Shown piece after piece: positions 56,798 to 64,000 of a stretch of DNA of 64,000 nucleotides; positions within the stretch are counted from its first letter, which is position 1; the number at the start of each line of letters is the position of its first letter. The position numbers and the translations under genes were made by a program. This DNA is from an uncultured Bacteroidales bacterium (GTDB lineage Bacteria; Bacteroidota; Bacteroidia; Bacteroidales; Paludibacteraceae), in assembly GCA_902780495.1 (NCBI GenBank), contig CACZFM010000002.1, positions 62,001 to 126,000 on the forward strand, given 5' to 3'. Under the pieces are notes generated by a model. That model was given only the letters and a program-made list of their open reading frames with translations. It searched no databases and had not been told where the DNA came from.

Positions 56798-56806
56798 ATT
56801 AGTTCT

Positions 56807-56961
56807 GTTCTTTTCAGTTCCTCCCGTAGGGATTGTTGGATATGTGCTCCGGAGCGACAGGGGATTCCGCGCATGGGGCGTGGAACACTGGAGGTGCCCG
56901 AGGGGACGGGCAGTCGCGGAGCGAGCATATATCACGCAGTCCTTTAAGAACTGAAAAGAAC
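56807..56961. other. Inverted-repeat-bounded folded element, possible ncRNA
   Basis: A perfect 14-bp inverted repeat (GTTCTTTTCAGTTC 56807-56820, GAACTGAAAAGAAC 56948-56961) closes a GC-rich 155-base segment. Inside, GGATTG/CAGTCC, ATATG/CATAT and GCTCCG/CGGAGC can pair in nested order, leading to two apical hairpins, TTCCGCGC/GCGTGGAA and TGCCCG/CGGGCA. No coding frame fits. It may be a structured RNA (either strand) or a short mobile element of MITE or REP type. Neighbouring sequence is AT-rich. Confidence 0.55.
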
Positions 56962-56971
56962 AAGACGAAGT

Positions 56972-57003
56972 CTTAATCCTTAATTCCTTAACTCTTTAAC
57001 TCA
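56972..57003. repeat. 8-bp tandem leader repeat before the 110-residue gene
   Basis: CTTAATCC, TTAATTCC, TTAACTCT, TTAACTCA in succession, ending two bases before the ATG at 57006. Confidence 0.65.
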
Positions 57004-57005
57004 TT

Positions 57006-57338
57006 ATGTCAAACGTAAAGTTTCTGGACCCGATAGACCATATTTCGGGCAAGTTGAGCGCCAAAACGCGCGTAACCTATTGTCACCGTGAGGCTTCCAA
57101 ACGGAACTTCACCCAAATCCGCGGAAAGCGTAACCTCGAAAACTATCCGTACACCGCACGAGAACTGGCGCAACAGTTGCGGTTCAAGACCGTAGCGGCC
57201 GCTGTCCGTCAGCGTATCAACGGTCCTACGCGTGAGCAAGATTTGATAGCGTACCACGCTTCCGGCTATGCGGGCACATTCCGTCAGTGGCTGTTCCAGC
57301 AAGAGCTCGCAGCGTATGATGCCCAACAAGGCGAGTAA
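57006..57338 (+). CDS. Small basic protein, unknown (paralogue of 56243-56554)
   Basis: 110 residues, high in Arg, Gln and Ala, probably helical in the second half (YTARELAQQLRFKTVAAAVRQRI). Shares spaced similarity with the protein at 56243-56554. No named family, signal peptide or membrane helix. Followed by a strong terminator at 57378. Confidence 0.55.
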   Translation: MSNVKFLDPIDHISGKLSAKTRVTYCHREASKRNFTQIRGKRNLENYPYTARELAQQLRFKTVAAAVRQRINGPTREQDLIAYHASGYAGTFRQWLFQQELAAYDAQQGE

Positions 57339-57377
57339 GCTCCGCAAAAGTGATCTTTGATGTATTGAAAAAAAGGG

Positions 57378-57404
57378 GCATGGCACGCCGCCATGCTCTT
57401 TTTT
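57378..57404 (+). terminator. Terminator of the small-gene cluster
   Basis: GCATGGC (57378-57384), loop ACGCC, GCCATGC (57390-57396), then TCTTTTTT to 57404. Confidence 0.85.
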
Positions 57405-57414
57405 GCAAAAAATA

Positions 57415-57446
57415 TTTGCATATCTCAAAAAAAAGTTGTAATTTTG
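57415..57446 (+). promoter_or_regulatory. Promoter of the nadC-pepP-argS operon
   Basis: TTTG (57415-57418), 20 bases, TAATTTTG (57439-57446), with the spacer containing ATCTCAAAAAAAAG as in the two island promoters. ATG of nadC is 22 bases downstream. Confidence 0.65.
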
Positions 57447-57467
57447 CAGCGTGAAAAAAATGATACT

Positions 57468-58334
57468 ATGAATACCTACGAACTGAGAAAACTGATTGAA
57501 ATCTGGTTCAACGAAGACATCCGAGATGGAGACCATACCTCGCTGTGCTGTATCCCACCCTCCCAAACAGGCTGCCAACAACTGATAATCAAAGCAGAAG
57601 GTATCCTCGCCGGTGTGGAAATAGCCAAAGAGGTTATCAACTACTTCGACCCCACCCTGCGCATGGAACAGTTCCTGCATGACGGCGACCACGTCAAACC
57701 GGGAGACATCGCCTTCCGCGTTTACGGCAAAGAACTCAGCCTCCTGCAAGTGGAACGAACCATGCTGAACATCATGCAACGCATGTCCGGCATCGCCACA
57801 ACAACCCATGCCTACCAGTCGCTGATAGCCGACACCGGCTGCCATGTGCTGGATACACGCAAAACGACTCCCGGACTCCGTATGCTCGAGAAAGAAGCCG
57901 TGAAAATAGGCGGTGGCATGAACCACCGTATCGGACTCTTCGACATGATTCTGTTGAAAGACAACCATGTGGACTTTGCAGGCGGCATCACCGCCGCCCT
58001 GACCCGCGCCCGTGACTACTGCCAACAGAAAAAGAAAGACCTCAAAATAGAAATCGAAACGCGTAACATGGCGGAGATAGAAGAAGCACTGACCACAGGC
58101 ATACCCGACCGTATCATGCTGGACAATTTCACACCCGAACAGACACGCGAAGCCGTGCAGTTCATCCGTAACTGGAAACAAGACAAATACATAGAGATAG
58201 AAAGTAGCGGCAATATCCGCCTCGAGACCATCCGTTCGTATGCAGAGACAGGCGTGGACTTTGTGTCCGTAGGCGCCCTGACACACTCGGTGAAATCGCT
58301 GGATATGTCGTTCAAAGCCGTAAAAGACCTATGA
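57468..58334 (+). CDS. nadC: Nicotinate-nucleotide pyrophosphorylase (quinolinate PRTase)
   Basis: Makes nicotinate mononucleotide from quinolinate and PRPP in NAD synthesis. 288 residues from ATG 57468 (MNTYELRKLI); the frame upstream to 57393 covers the promoter and is discarded. Family blocks: EDIRDGDHTSL, NIMQRMSGIATTT, DTRKTTPGLRMLEKEAV, GGGMNHRIGLFDMILLKDNH, IEIETRNMAE, DRIMLDNFTPE and VDFVSVGALTHS. The stop overlaps the aminopeptidase start (ATGA), so translation is coupled. Confidence 0.96.
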   Translation: MNTYELRKLIEIWFNEDIRDGDHTSLCCIPPSQTGCQQLIIKAEGILAGVEIAKEVINYFDPTLRMEQFLHDGDHVKPGDIAFRVYGKELSLLQVERTMLNIMQRMSGIATTTHAYQSLIADTGCHVLDTRKTTPGLRMLEKEAVKIGGGMNHRIGLFDMILLKDNHVDFAGGITAALTRARDYCQQKKKDLKIEIETRNMAEIEEALTTGIPDRIMLDNFTPEQTREAVQFIRNWKQDKYIEIESSGNIRLETIRSYAETGVDFVSVGALTHSVKSLDMSFKAVKDL

Positions 58335-60127
58335 CACAGACCGTACCCGAAAGACTTGCCGCCCTGCGCGCAGAAATGCAGAGCCAAAAAGTGAGTGCCT
58401 GCATCGTTCCCGGAACCGACCCCCATGCATCCGAATATATGGCTCCTCACTGGATGGAGATGCAGTGGGTAAGCGGCTTCACCGGCGAATCAGGCACGAT
58501 GGTAGTGACCGAATCCCAAGCCCTGCTGTGGACGGACAGCCGTTATTATCTGCAAGCCGCCGATGAACTGGCAGGCAGCACAATAGAACTGATGCGCGAA
58601 AGCGATGTGGACTGTCCCTCTATTCCGGACTGGCTCTCCCGCAACGTACAAGGCACCATCGGCGTAAATCCGGAGATGTATTCCATCAACGCGTTTGCCA
58701 CCCTCAAAGACCAACTTGCCGAGTTCGGCATCCGCGTTCATTCGGTGGACCTCATCCGTCCGATATGGACCGAAGGCCGCCCTGACATACCGATGCATTC
58801 CCTACTCCCTTACGGCGAAGAATATGCCGGTGAAAGCGTGGAAAGCAAACTGACACGCGTCCGCAGCGCGTTGGCAGAGAAACAAGCCGATGCCATTGTA
58901 ATCTCGGCATTGGACGAGATAGGCTGGCTGCTGAATATCCGTGGTACGGATGTGGATTATACACCGTGTGTCATCGCCTATTGCGTGGTGGAAAGCCGCC
59001 GTTGCACGCTGTTTATCGATTCCCGCAAACTGACAGGAGAAGGACGGAAATACCTGCAGCATACAGGCATAGAAATCCGTAACTATGAGGATGTGTTCGC
59101 TCATCTGCAAAGTCTGGATGCCCAACGCATTCTGATGGACGGCAACCGTGTGAACGAAGCTCTGTATGAGGCTGTCAACCCTGCCGTTCGCAAGACCATT
59201 GTCACTCCCAGTCCTATTCAAGTGATGATGTCGGTCAAGAACGCCGTAGAGATAGCAGGCACCAAACAAGCCATGCGCCGTGATGCAGTGGCACTGACCC
59301 GTTTCTTCCTGTGGCTGGAGACAGAAGCCCTGAAAACGCCTCAAACGGAGATAACGCTTGCCGAGAAACTGACCTCTCTGCGGGCATTGGGTAACCACTA
59401 TACAGACGATTCGTTCTGCACCATAGCCGGCTGGAACGGCAACGGCGCCATCGTTCACTACCATGCCACGCCCGAAAACTGCGCAAAGATAGAAGGTAAC
59501 GGCGTGCTGCTGCTGGACTCCGGCGGACAATACTTGGACGGCACTACCGATATCACCCGCACCGTATGGGTGGGTGACGAAAAAGCTATTCCCGCCGAAG
59601 TGAAACACGATTTCACGCTTGTGCTGAAAGGTCATATCGCTCTGGTATGCGCCCACTTCCCAAAAGGCACACGCGGCAACCAATTGGACGTGCTGGCACA
59701 CCAATACATGTGGCGCGAGGGTATCACCTACGGCCATGGCACCGGTCACGGCGTAGGACATTACATGGGCTGCCACGAAGGTCCTGCGAATATACGGACG
59801 GACAACAATACGAATCCTATTCGTAAGGGCAATATCTTCTCTGACGAACCGGGTATCTACCGCGCAGGCCAATACGGCATCCGTACGGAAAACCTGATGC
59901 TGACCGTGGATGCACCCGCCGCAGAACGTACCACCGGCGAAGAATACTATCAGTTTGAGACGCTGACACTCTGTTTCTACGACCGTCGGCTGATTGACTT
60001 CGACATGCTGACCGAGGCAGAAAAAGGATGGCTCAACCGCTACCACAGAAAAGTGTATAACGCCGTAGCCGAAAGCCTGAACGACAAAGAAAGGAACTAT
60101 TTAGCAGAAAAATGCAAAGAGATATGA
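58331..60127 (+). CDS. Xaa-Pro aminopeptidase, three-domain M24B type
   Basis: Metallopeptidase of 598 residues cutting N-terminal residues before proline. Two creatinase-type N-terminal domains (about 1-300) precede the pita-bread M24 domain. The metal ligands are two Asp in LLLDSGGQYLDGTTDITRT, His in TGHGVGHYMGCHEGP, and Glu in SDEPGIY and RTENLML. The length and layout match the long form of aminopeptidase P seen in eukaryotes and many Bacteroidota, not the short E. coli PepP. Overlaps nadC and argS by four bases each. Confidence 0.94.
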   Translation: MTQTVPERLAALRAEMQSQKVSACIVPGTDPHASEYMAPHWMEMQWVSGFTGESGTMVVTESQALLWTDSRYYLQAADELAGSTIELMRESDVDCPSIPDWLSRNVQGTIGVNPEMYSINAFATLKDQLAEFGIRVHSVDLIRPIWTEGRPDIPMHSLLPYGEEYAGESVESKLTRVRSALAEKQADAIVISALDEIGWLLNIRGTDVDYTPCVIAYCVVESRRCTLFIDSRKLTGEGRKYLQHTGIEIRNYEDVFAHLQSLDAQRILMDGNRVNEALYEAVNPAVRKTIVTPSPIQVMMSVKNAVEIAGTKQAMRRDAVALTRFFLWLETEALKTPQTEITLAEKLTSLRALGNHYTDDSFCTIAGWNGNGAIVHYHATPENCAKIEGNGVLLLDSGGQYLDGTTDITRTVWVGDEKAIPAEVKHDFTLVLKGHIALVCAHFPKGTRGNQLDVLAHQYMWREGITYGHGTGHGVGHYMGCHEGPANIRTDNNTNPIRKGNIFSDEPGIYRAGQYGIRTENLMLTVDAPAAERTTGEEYYQFETLTLCFYDRRLIDFDMLTEAEKGWLNRYHRKVYNAVAESLNDKERNYLAEKCKEI

Positions 60128-61911
60128 GTTTGGAAACAATGCTTGCAGCCCAAGTGAAGGCTGCCGTGAAAGAGCTATACGGCATTGATGCCGATGACAA
60201 AATGGTGCAACTGCAGAAGACCCGCGCTGACTTTGAGGGCCATCTGACATTGGTGGTGTTCCCGTTTGTGAAAGCAGCCCGCAAAGCCCCTACCCAAGTG
60301 GCACAGGAAATAGGTGAACGCCTGAAAGGTGAACTCGTGAGCCGTTACAACGCCGTGCAAGGCTTTCTGAATCTGGTTATCAACGAGGGTTTCTGGTTGA
60401 GCCAGTTGGACGCCATTGCCGCAGACGAACACTACGGACAACAACCCGACCGCAAACAGTTGATGATGGTGGAATACAGTTCGCCCAACACCAACAAACC
60501 CCTGCACCTCGGACATGTCCGTAACAACCTGCTGGGTGCATCGATTGCGCGCATCCAAGAAGCCAACGGATGGAAAGTGGTGAAGACCAATATCGTGAAC
60601 GACCGTGGTATCCATATCTGCAAATCCATGCTGGCATGGCTGCGCTTCGGTAACGGCGAGACACCCGAAAGCAGCGGCAAGAAAGGTGACCATCTGATAG
60701 GAGACTACTATGTCCGTTTCGACAAAGAATACAAGAAAGAGATTGCCGCACTGACCGCCAAAGGCATGGACGAAGAGACCGCCAAGAAAGAAGCCCCGCT
60801 GATGAAAGAAGCACAAGCCATGCTCGTCAAATGGGAACAAGGCGATGAAGAAGTGCGTGCCCTGTGGCGCAAAATGAACAGTTGGGTGTATGCGGGATTT
60901 GACGAGACCTATCGCCAAATGGGCGTGTCGTTCGACAAAATATACTACGAAAGCAACACCTATCTGGAAGGCAAAAGCGAAGTGGAAAAAGGTCTGAAAA
61001 CAGGCGCATTCTACCGCCGTGAAGACGGCTCCGTATGGGCGGACCTCACCAAAGACGGCCTGGATGAAAAACTGCTGCTCCGTCAAGACGGTACGTCTGT
61101 CTATATGACACAGGATATAGGCACCGCCAAACTGCGCTTCCAGGACTACCCTATTGACAAGATGGTGTATGTAGTGGGCAATGAACAGGAATACCATTTC
61201 AAGGTGTTGAGTATTCTGCTTGACCGCCTCGGTTTCCCGTTCGGCAAAGAACTGGTACACTTCTCCTATGGCATGGTGGAACTGCCCAACGGCAAAATGA
61301 AGTCGCGCGAAGGTACGGTGGTGGATGCCGATGACTTGATGGCAGCCATGATAAACGATGCCAAAGAGATATCCAAAGACAAAGTCAATACCCTGCCCGA
61401 TATCACCGAAGCAGAGGCCAATGAAATAGCCCGCAAAGTGGGACTCGGAGCACTGAAATACTTTATCCTGAAGGTTGACCCGCGCAAGAATATGCTGTTC
61501 AACCCAGCAGAATCGATTGATTTCAACGGTAATACGGGACCGTTTATTCAATATACCTACGCACGCATACAATCCGTGCTGCGTAAAGCGGGATTGGATA
61601 TTAACACGGTGCTGCATACCGCATCGGATAAAACACTGCAATTGAACGAGAAAGAACTTTCGCTTATCCAACGTTTGGGTGAATTTGCAAGCATTGTCCG
61701 CCAAGCAGGCGATGAGTTCTCACCGGCCGTGATAGCCAATTATGCGTATGCACTGGCATCAGAGTTCAACTCGTTCTACCACGATTTCTCCATCCTTGGC
61801 GAAGAAAACGAGGCTGTGCGGAAGTTCCGGTTGAAACTGTCTGCCACCGTGGCACAAATACTAAAATCCGCTTTCTACCTCCTCGGCATCGAAATGCCCG
61901 AACGGATGTAA
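60124..61911 (+). CDS. argS: Arginyl-tRNA synthetase
   Basis: Class I synthetase of 595 residues charging tRNA-Arg. N-terminal Arg-tRNA domain, HIGH motif as HLGH in SSPNTNKPLHLGHVRNN, KMSKS region KMKSREGTVV and a C-terminal DALR anticodon domain (ANYAYALASEFNSFYHDF). I prefer ATG 60124 (MSLETMLAAQ), which overlaps the aminopeptidase stop as ATGA; an ATG at 60112 is also in frame. Last gene of the nadC unit. Confidence 0.96.
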   Translation: MSLETMLAAQVKAAVKELYGIDADDKMVQLQKTRADFEGHLTLVVFPFVKAARKAPTQVAQEIGERLKGELVSRYNAVQGFLNLVINEGFWLSQLDAIAADEHYGQQPDRKQLMMVEYSSPNTNKPLHLGHVRNNLLGASIARIQEANGWKVVKTNIVNDRGIHICKSMLAWLRFGNGETPESSGKKGDHLIGDYYVRFDKEYKKEIAALTAKGMDEETAKKEAPLMKEAQAMLVKWEQGDEEVRALWRKMNSWVYAGFDETYRQMGVSFDKIYYESNTYLEGKSEVEKGLKTGAFYRREDGSVWADLTKDGLDEKLLLRQDGTSVYMTQDIGTAKLRFQDYPIDKMVYVVGNEQEYHFKVLSILLDRLGFPFGKELVHFSYGMVELPNGKMKSREGTVVDADDLMAAMINDAKEISKDKVNTLPDITEAEANEIARKVGLGALKYFILKVDPRKNMLFNPAESIDFNGNTGPFIQYTYARIQSVLRKAGLDINTVLHTASDKTLQLNEKELSLIQRLGEFASIVRQAGDEFSPAVIANYAYALASEFNSFYHDFSILGEENEAVRKFRLKLSATVAQILKSAFYLLGIEMPERM

Positions 61912-61940
61912 CCGGCGGCCAGACGAAAATAGTGTTTAGG

Positions 61941-61976
61941 AAAAAAGAAGAAGTGACTATCAACAGTCACTTCTTT
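61941..61976. terminator. Bidirectional terminator between argS and tRNA-Gln
   Basis: AAGAAGTGACT (61948-61958), loop ATCAAC, AGTCACTTCTT (61965-61975): 11-bp stem. On the minus strand it is followed by CTTTTTT, a good U-run for tRNA-Gln; on the plus strand only a short T stretch is available for argS. Confidence 0.75.
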
Positions 61977-61977
61977 G

Positions 61978-62048
61978 TTGCTCAACCAGGACTCGAACCC
62001 AGACAGACAGAACCAGAATCTGTAGTGCTACCATTACACCATTGAGCA
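61978..62048 (-). tRNA. tRNA-Gln (anticodon CTG)
   Basis: Acceptor arms TGCTCAA and TTGAGCA pair fully. Anticodon stem ACAGA/TCTGT encloses TTCTGGT with anticodon CTG, and the T arm contains GGGTTCGAGTCCT. CCA is not encoded. Reads CAG. Confidence 0.95.
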
Positions 62049-62070
62049 GGGCTTTTCTTGAAAGCGGCTG

Positions 62071-62102
62071 CAAAGGTACTGCTTTTTTTTCATCTGACCA
62101 AA
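62071..62102 (-). promoter_or_regulatory. Promoter of tRNA-Gln
   Basis: Minus-strand TTTG (62099-62102), 20 bases, TACCTTTG (62071-62078), 23 bases before the mature tRNA. Confidence 0.65.
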
Positions 62103-62139
62103 TATTTCTATGCTTTTTTCGAAAAAAAATGCATTTTTC

Positions 62140-62170
62140 TTGTATATTCCACCAAAAAGCAGTACTTTTG
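62140..62170 (+). promoter_or_regulatory. Promoter of the thioesterase-cysE unit
   Basis: TTG (62140-62142), 20 bases, TACTTTTG (62163-62170). The leader is only about 14 bases to ATG 62191. Divergent from the tRNA-Gln promoter. Confidence 0.65.
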
Positions 62171-62190
62171 TACCCTTAAACCGCTATTAT

Positions 62191-62946
62191 ATGGCTCAAA
62201 AACAAACAATACAGTTCGAAATAGCCTATCAGGAAGTTGACATGAACAACCGACTTCGCCTGTACACGCTGGAAGAACATTTGCTGAATACAGCCGGCAA
62301 AGTGGCAGATAGCCTCGGTTTTGGCACACAGGCACTCCGGCCGTATAACTGCGCATGGATTATCACGCGCATGATGCTGGAGATGGATTACATGCCCACT
62401 CAAGGTGAACATATCTGCATTGAGACTTGGATTGAACAAAACGCACATATGCTCTCTACCCGTAATTATCGGATATACCTTCACACCGCGGCAGAAGACC
62501 GTCTCATCGGTCGTGCCAAATCGGTATGGGCCATTCTGGATATCAACAAACGGGAAATCGTCAATATGTTCGACCACCCGATGTTTGCCGGTGCGGTAGA
62601 TGGCGAAGTGCTGGATATCACCCGCTCACCGCGTATGCTTCCTGTGACAGAACCCGATGTGGAAAGCACACACACGGTGCGTTATTCCGATGTGGATTAC
62701 AACCGTCATTGCAATTCGTGTAAATATCTGCAAATCATGATGGACACTTGTTTGCCGTCATTCCTTTCCGAATATAGTGCAGATAGCGGCAAACAGGCCA
62801 TTCGCCTTGATATAAACTATCAAAAAGAAGTCTATTTTGGCGATACTGTCACAGTGCTTTGCAAGCAGACTGAAAATGACATACAATATACCGTAAAAAC
62901 AGTAACCGGACAGGCATCCTGCTCCGCAAAAATAACAAAGTTATGA
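62191..62946 (+). CDS. Acyl-ACP thioesterase (FatA/FatB-like)
   Basis: Double-hotdog thioesterase of 251 residues releasing fatty acids from acyl-ACP. Start at 62191 (MAQKQTIQFE); the upstream part of the frame spans the promoter. Markers: QEVDMNNRLRLYTLEEHLL, CAWIITRMMLEMDYMP, IETWIEQNAHMLSTRNY and, in the second repeat, RYSDVDYNRHCNSCKYLQIMMD with the Asn/His active-site pair. Overlaps the acetyltransferase gene by four bases. Confidence 0.88.
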   Translation: MAQKQTIQFEIAYQEVDMNNRLRLYTLEEHLLNTAGKVADSLGFGTQALRPYNCAWIITRMMLEMDYMPTQGEHICIETWIEQNAHMLSTRNYRIYLHTAAEDRLIGRAKSVWAILDINKREIVNMFDHPMFAGAVDGEVLDITRSPRMLPVTEPDVESTHTVRYSDVDYNRHCNSCKYLQIMMDTCLPSFLSEYSADSGKQAIRLDINYQKEVYFGDTVTVLCKQTENDIQYTVKTVTGQASCSAKITKL

Positions 62947-63680
62947 AACTTCCTAACATAGAAGCCATCAAGCGTATGATTACGCTGGTGAAACGTATCA
63001 TTTTTCCCGGGTACTACGAACCCTGCCCCACAGACCCCGAACTTCGTCAATGCTACATTGAAGCCAACAAACTGGAACTGAAAATCACATTGGGCGAACA
63101 GATTTGTCCCGATCAGGCAGAACAGTTTCTGGCGCAACTGCCGGAATTGGAACGTCTCCTGCTTACCGATGTAGAGGCAACCATAGCCAATGACCCGGCT
63201 GTGGATAATCGCGATGAGGTGATTTATTGCTATCCCTCCATTCAGGCGATGATTAACTACCGCGTGGCACATATTTTGAGCAATATGCAAGTGCCTATCA
63301 TTCCGCGTATCATCACTGAGCGTGCCCACTCCATCACCGGCATTGACATCCATCCGCGTGCGCAGATTGGCGAGTATTTTGCCATCGACCACGGAACAGG
63401 TATCGTGATAGGCGAGACATGTATCATCGGTAACCATTGCACTATCTATCAGGGCGTTACACTTGGTGCAAAGAATTTCCAGATGGATGAAAAAGGCAAT
63501 ATGGTTTCCGTGCCGCGCCATCCTATTTTGGAGGACTATGTGACCGTTTACTCCAACACTTCAATTCTTGGCCGTATCACGATAGGCCATCATTCAGTGA
63601 TTGGCGGTAACATCTGGCTCACGCACAGCGTTCCTGCTCATTCCCGCATTATCCAAAGCAGGGAAATCAATCAAGAGTAA
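62943..63680 (+). CDS. cysE: Serine O-acetyltransferase
   Basis: Makes O-acetylserine, the first step of cysteine synthesis. 245 residues: helical N-terminal domain (about 1-120), then left-handed beta-helix hexapeptide repeats with the catalytic region ITGIDIHPRAQIGEYFAIDHGTG and GETCIIGNHCTIYQGVTLG. EpsC/SatA-like rather than E. coli CysE in overall form. Translationally coupled to the thioesterase, though no metabolic link is evident. Confidence 0.92.
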   Translation: MKLPNIEAIKRMITLVKRIIFPGYYEPCPTDPELRQCYIEANKLELKITLGEQICPDQAEQFLAQLPELERLLLTDVEATIANDPAVDNRDEVIYCYPSIQAMINYRVAHILSNMQVPIIPRIITERAHSITGIDIHPRAQIGEYFAIDHGTGIVIGETCIIGNHCTIYQGVTLGAKNFQMDEKGNMVSVPRHPILEDYVTVYSNTSILGRITIGHHSVIGGNIWLTHSVPAHSRIIQSREINQE

Positions 63681-63703
63681 GCGCCGTCAGGCACAACCGG
63701 TTT

Positions 63704-64000
63704 TTATTGCACGCGTGTTCCGATAAGCGTATAACGCGTGCCATCCGGCATAACGATGTAGAAAGCACCGTTTTCTATCACTTTGGTTACTTTTGACACG
63801 CTTTCCTTCTCAACCTCATCCATTGCGGTAGCGGAACAACTATAAATGTTTGAGGAATTTGTACCCCAGATATACTCTACCAACTCCGGCATATCTACAT
63901 ACGGATTGCGGTTTCCTTGTTTGCCTTCCACGCCATCATTGCGATCAAGTTCGCGTTGCGAAACAGGGTCGTCACGATGCCATTTCAAGAATAGGTCTCT
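63704..64000 (-). CDS. Endonuclease I family protein, C-terminal part (cut by window)
   Basis: The frame enters from the right edge and stops at 63704. LKWHRDDPVSQRELDRNDGVE followed by QGNRNPYVDMPELVEYIWG is the conserved C-terminal block of EndA/NucM-type secreted endonucleases (the His-Me-finger part lies upstream). After it, about 50 residues form an extension ending VIENGAFYIVMPDGTRYTLIGTRVQ, resembling short C-terminal tails of secreted Bacteroidales proteins. Convergent with cysE, 23 bases apart. Confidence 0.85.
   Translation of the reverse strand, partial: RDLFLKWHRDDPVSQRELDRNDGVEGKQGNRNPYVDMPELVEYIWGTNSSNIYSCSATAMDEVEKESVSKVTKVIENGAFYIVMPDGTRYTLIGTRVQ

Noticed and set aside
60175..61704. 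509-codon open frame on the minus strand
   Set aside because: Antisense to argS, Phe/His-rich translation without domains. An artefact of codon bias, like those at 58802-60046 and 57009-58286.

Overview
The window comes from a member of the Bacteroidales (Bacteroidota). Three things say so. Promoters follow the Bacteroidota pattern TTG/TTTG, about 20 bases, then TAnnTTTG, and thirteen examples can be placed. Two type IX secretion proteins are present (a PorD/DUF4835 protein and a DUF5103-type plug protein), together with a DUF4831 protein. A lysine-to-butyrate fermentation operon of the kind found in gut and oral anaerobes is also present. I do not place it below order level.

Layout. Positions 1-3431: end of a capsule/exopolysaccharide export unit (a partial Wza-like lipoprotein and a Wzc-like tyrosine kinase), meeting a convergent type IX plug gene. 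Positions 4752-5910: divergent promoters, tRNA-Thr(CGT), a NUDIX hydrolase and RNase P RNA. Positions 6016-25099: a long leftward housekeeping run whose genes mostly touch or overlap: rlmN, PBP1A, hemW, rarA, recN, porD, DUF4831, a tilS-aroE fusion, a CNNM/CBS protein, lon, aspS, fabD, ettA and an XRE regulator. Positions 25100-26026 hold no gene but two 11-bp tandem arrays. Positions 26027-27640: a lipoprotein 5'-nucleotidase.

Positions 27746-44483: one promoter, seventeen rightward genes and a strong terminator. KamA, KamDE (with reactivase KamBC), Kdd, Kce and Kal take lysine plus acetyl-CoA to crotonyl-CoA and acetoacetate. Bcd/EtfAB make butyryl-CoA, and AtoDA swaps the CoA to acetoacetate, releasing butyrate. 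Hbd and a crotonase can route acetoacetyl-CoA back to crotonyl-CoA. No thiolase lies in the window. Two exported metallo-beta-lactamase-fold paralogues of unknown role sit in the middle of the operon, one with its metal site lost.

Positions 44500-57404: an accessory island. It holds a Bro-N/DinD-like protein, a possible defence operon (small membrane protein, type III restriction-modification genes, a SIR2-domain protein, a Cys-rich fragment), a truncated serine recombinase, a Fic protein, and a series of small unrecognised genes around a strongly folded 155-base element. Positions 57415-64000: housekeeping again, with nadC, a three-domain Xaa-Pro aminopeptidase, argS, tRNA-Gln(CTG), an acyl-ACP thioesterase, a serine acetyltransferase and a partial endonuclease I.

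The points most worth following are the TilS-AroE fusion, the tandem exported MBL proteins with one dead site, the SIR2/type III cassette, the folded element at 56807-56961, and the recurring 11-bp tandem arrays at gene 3' ends.
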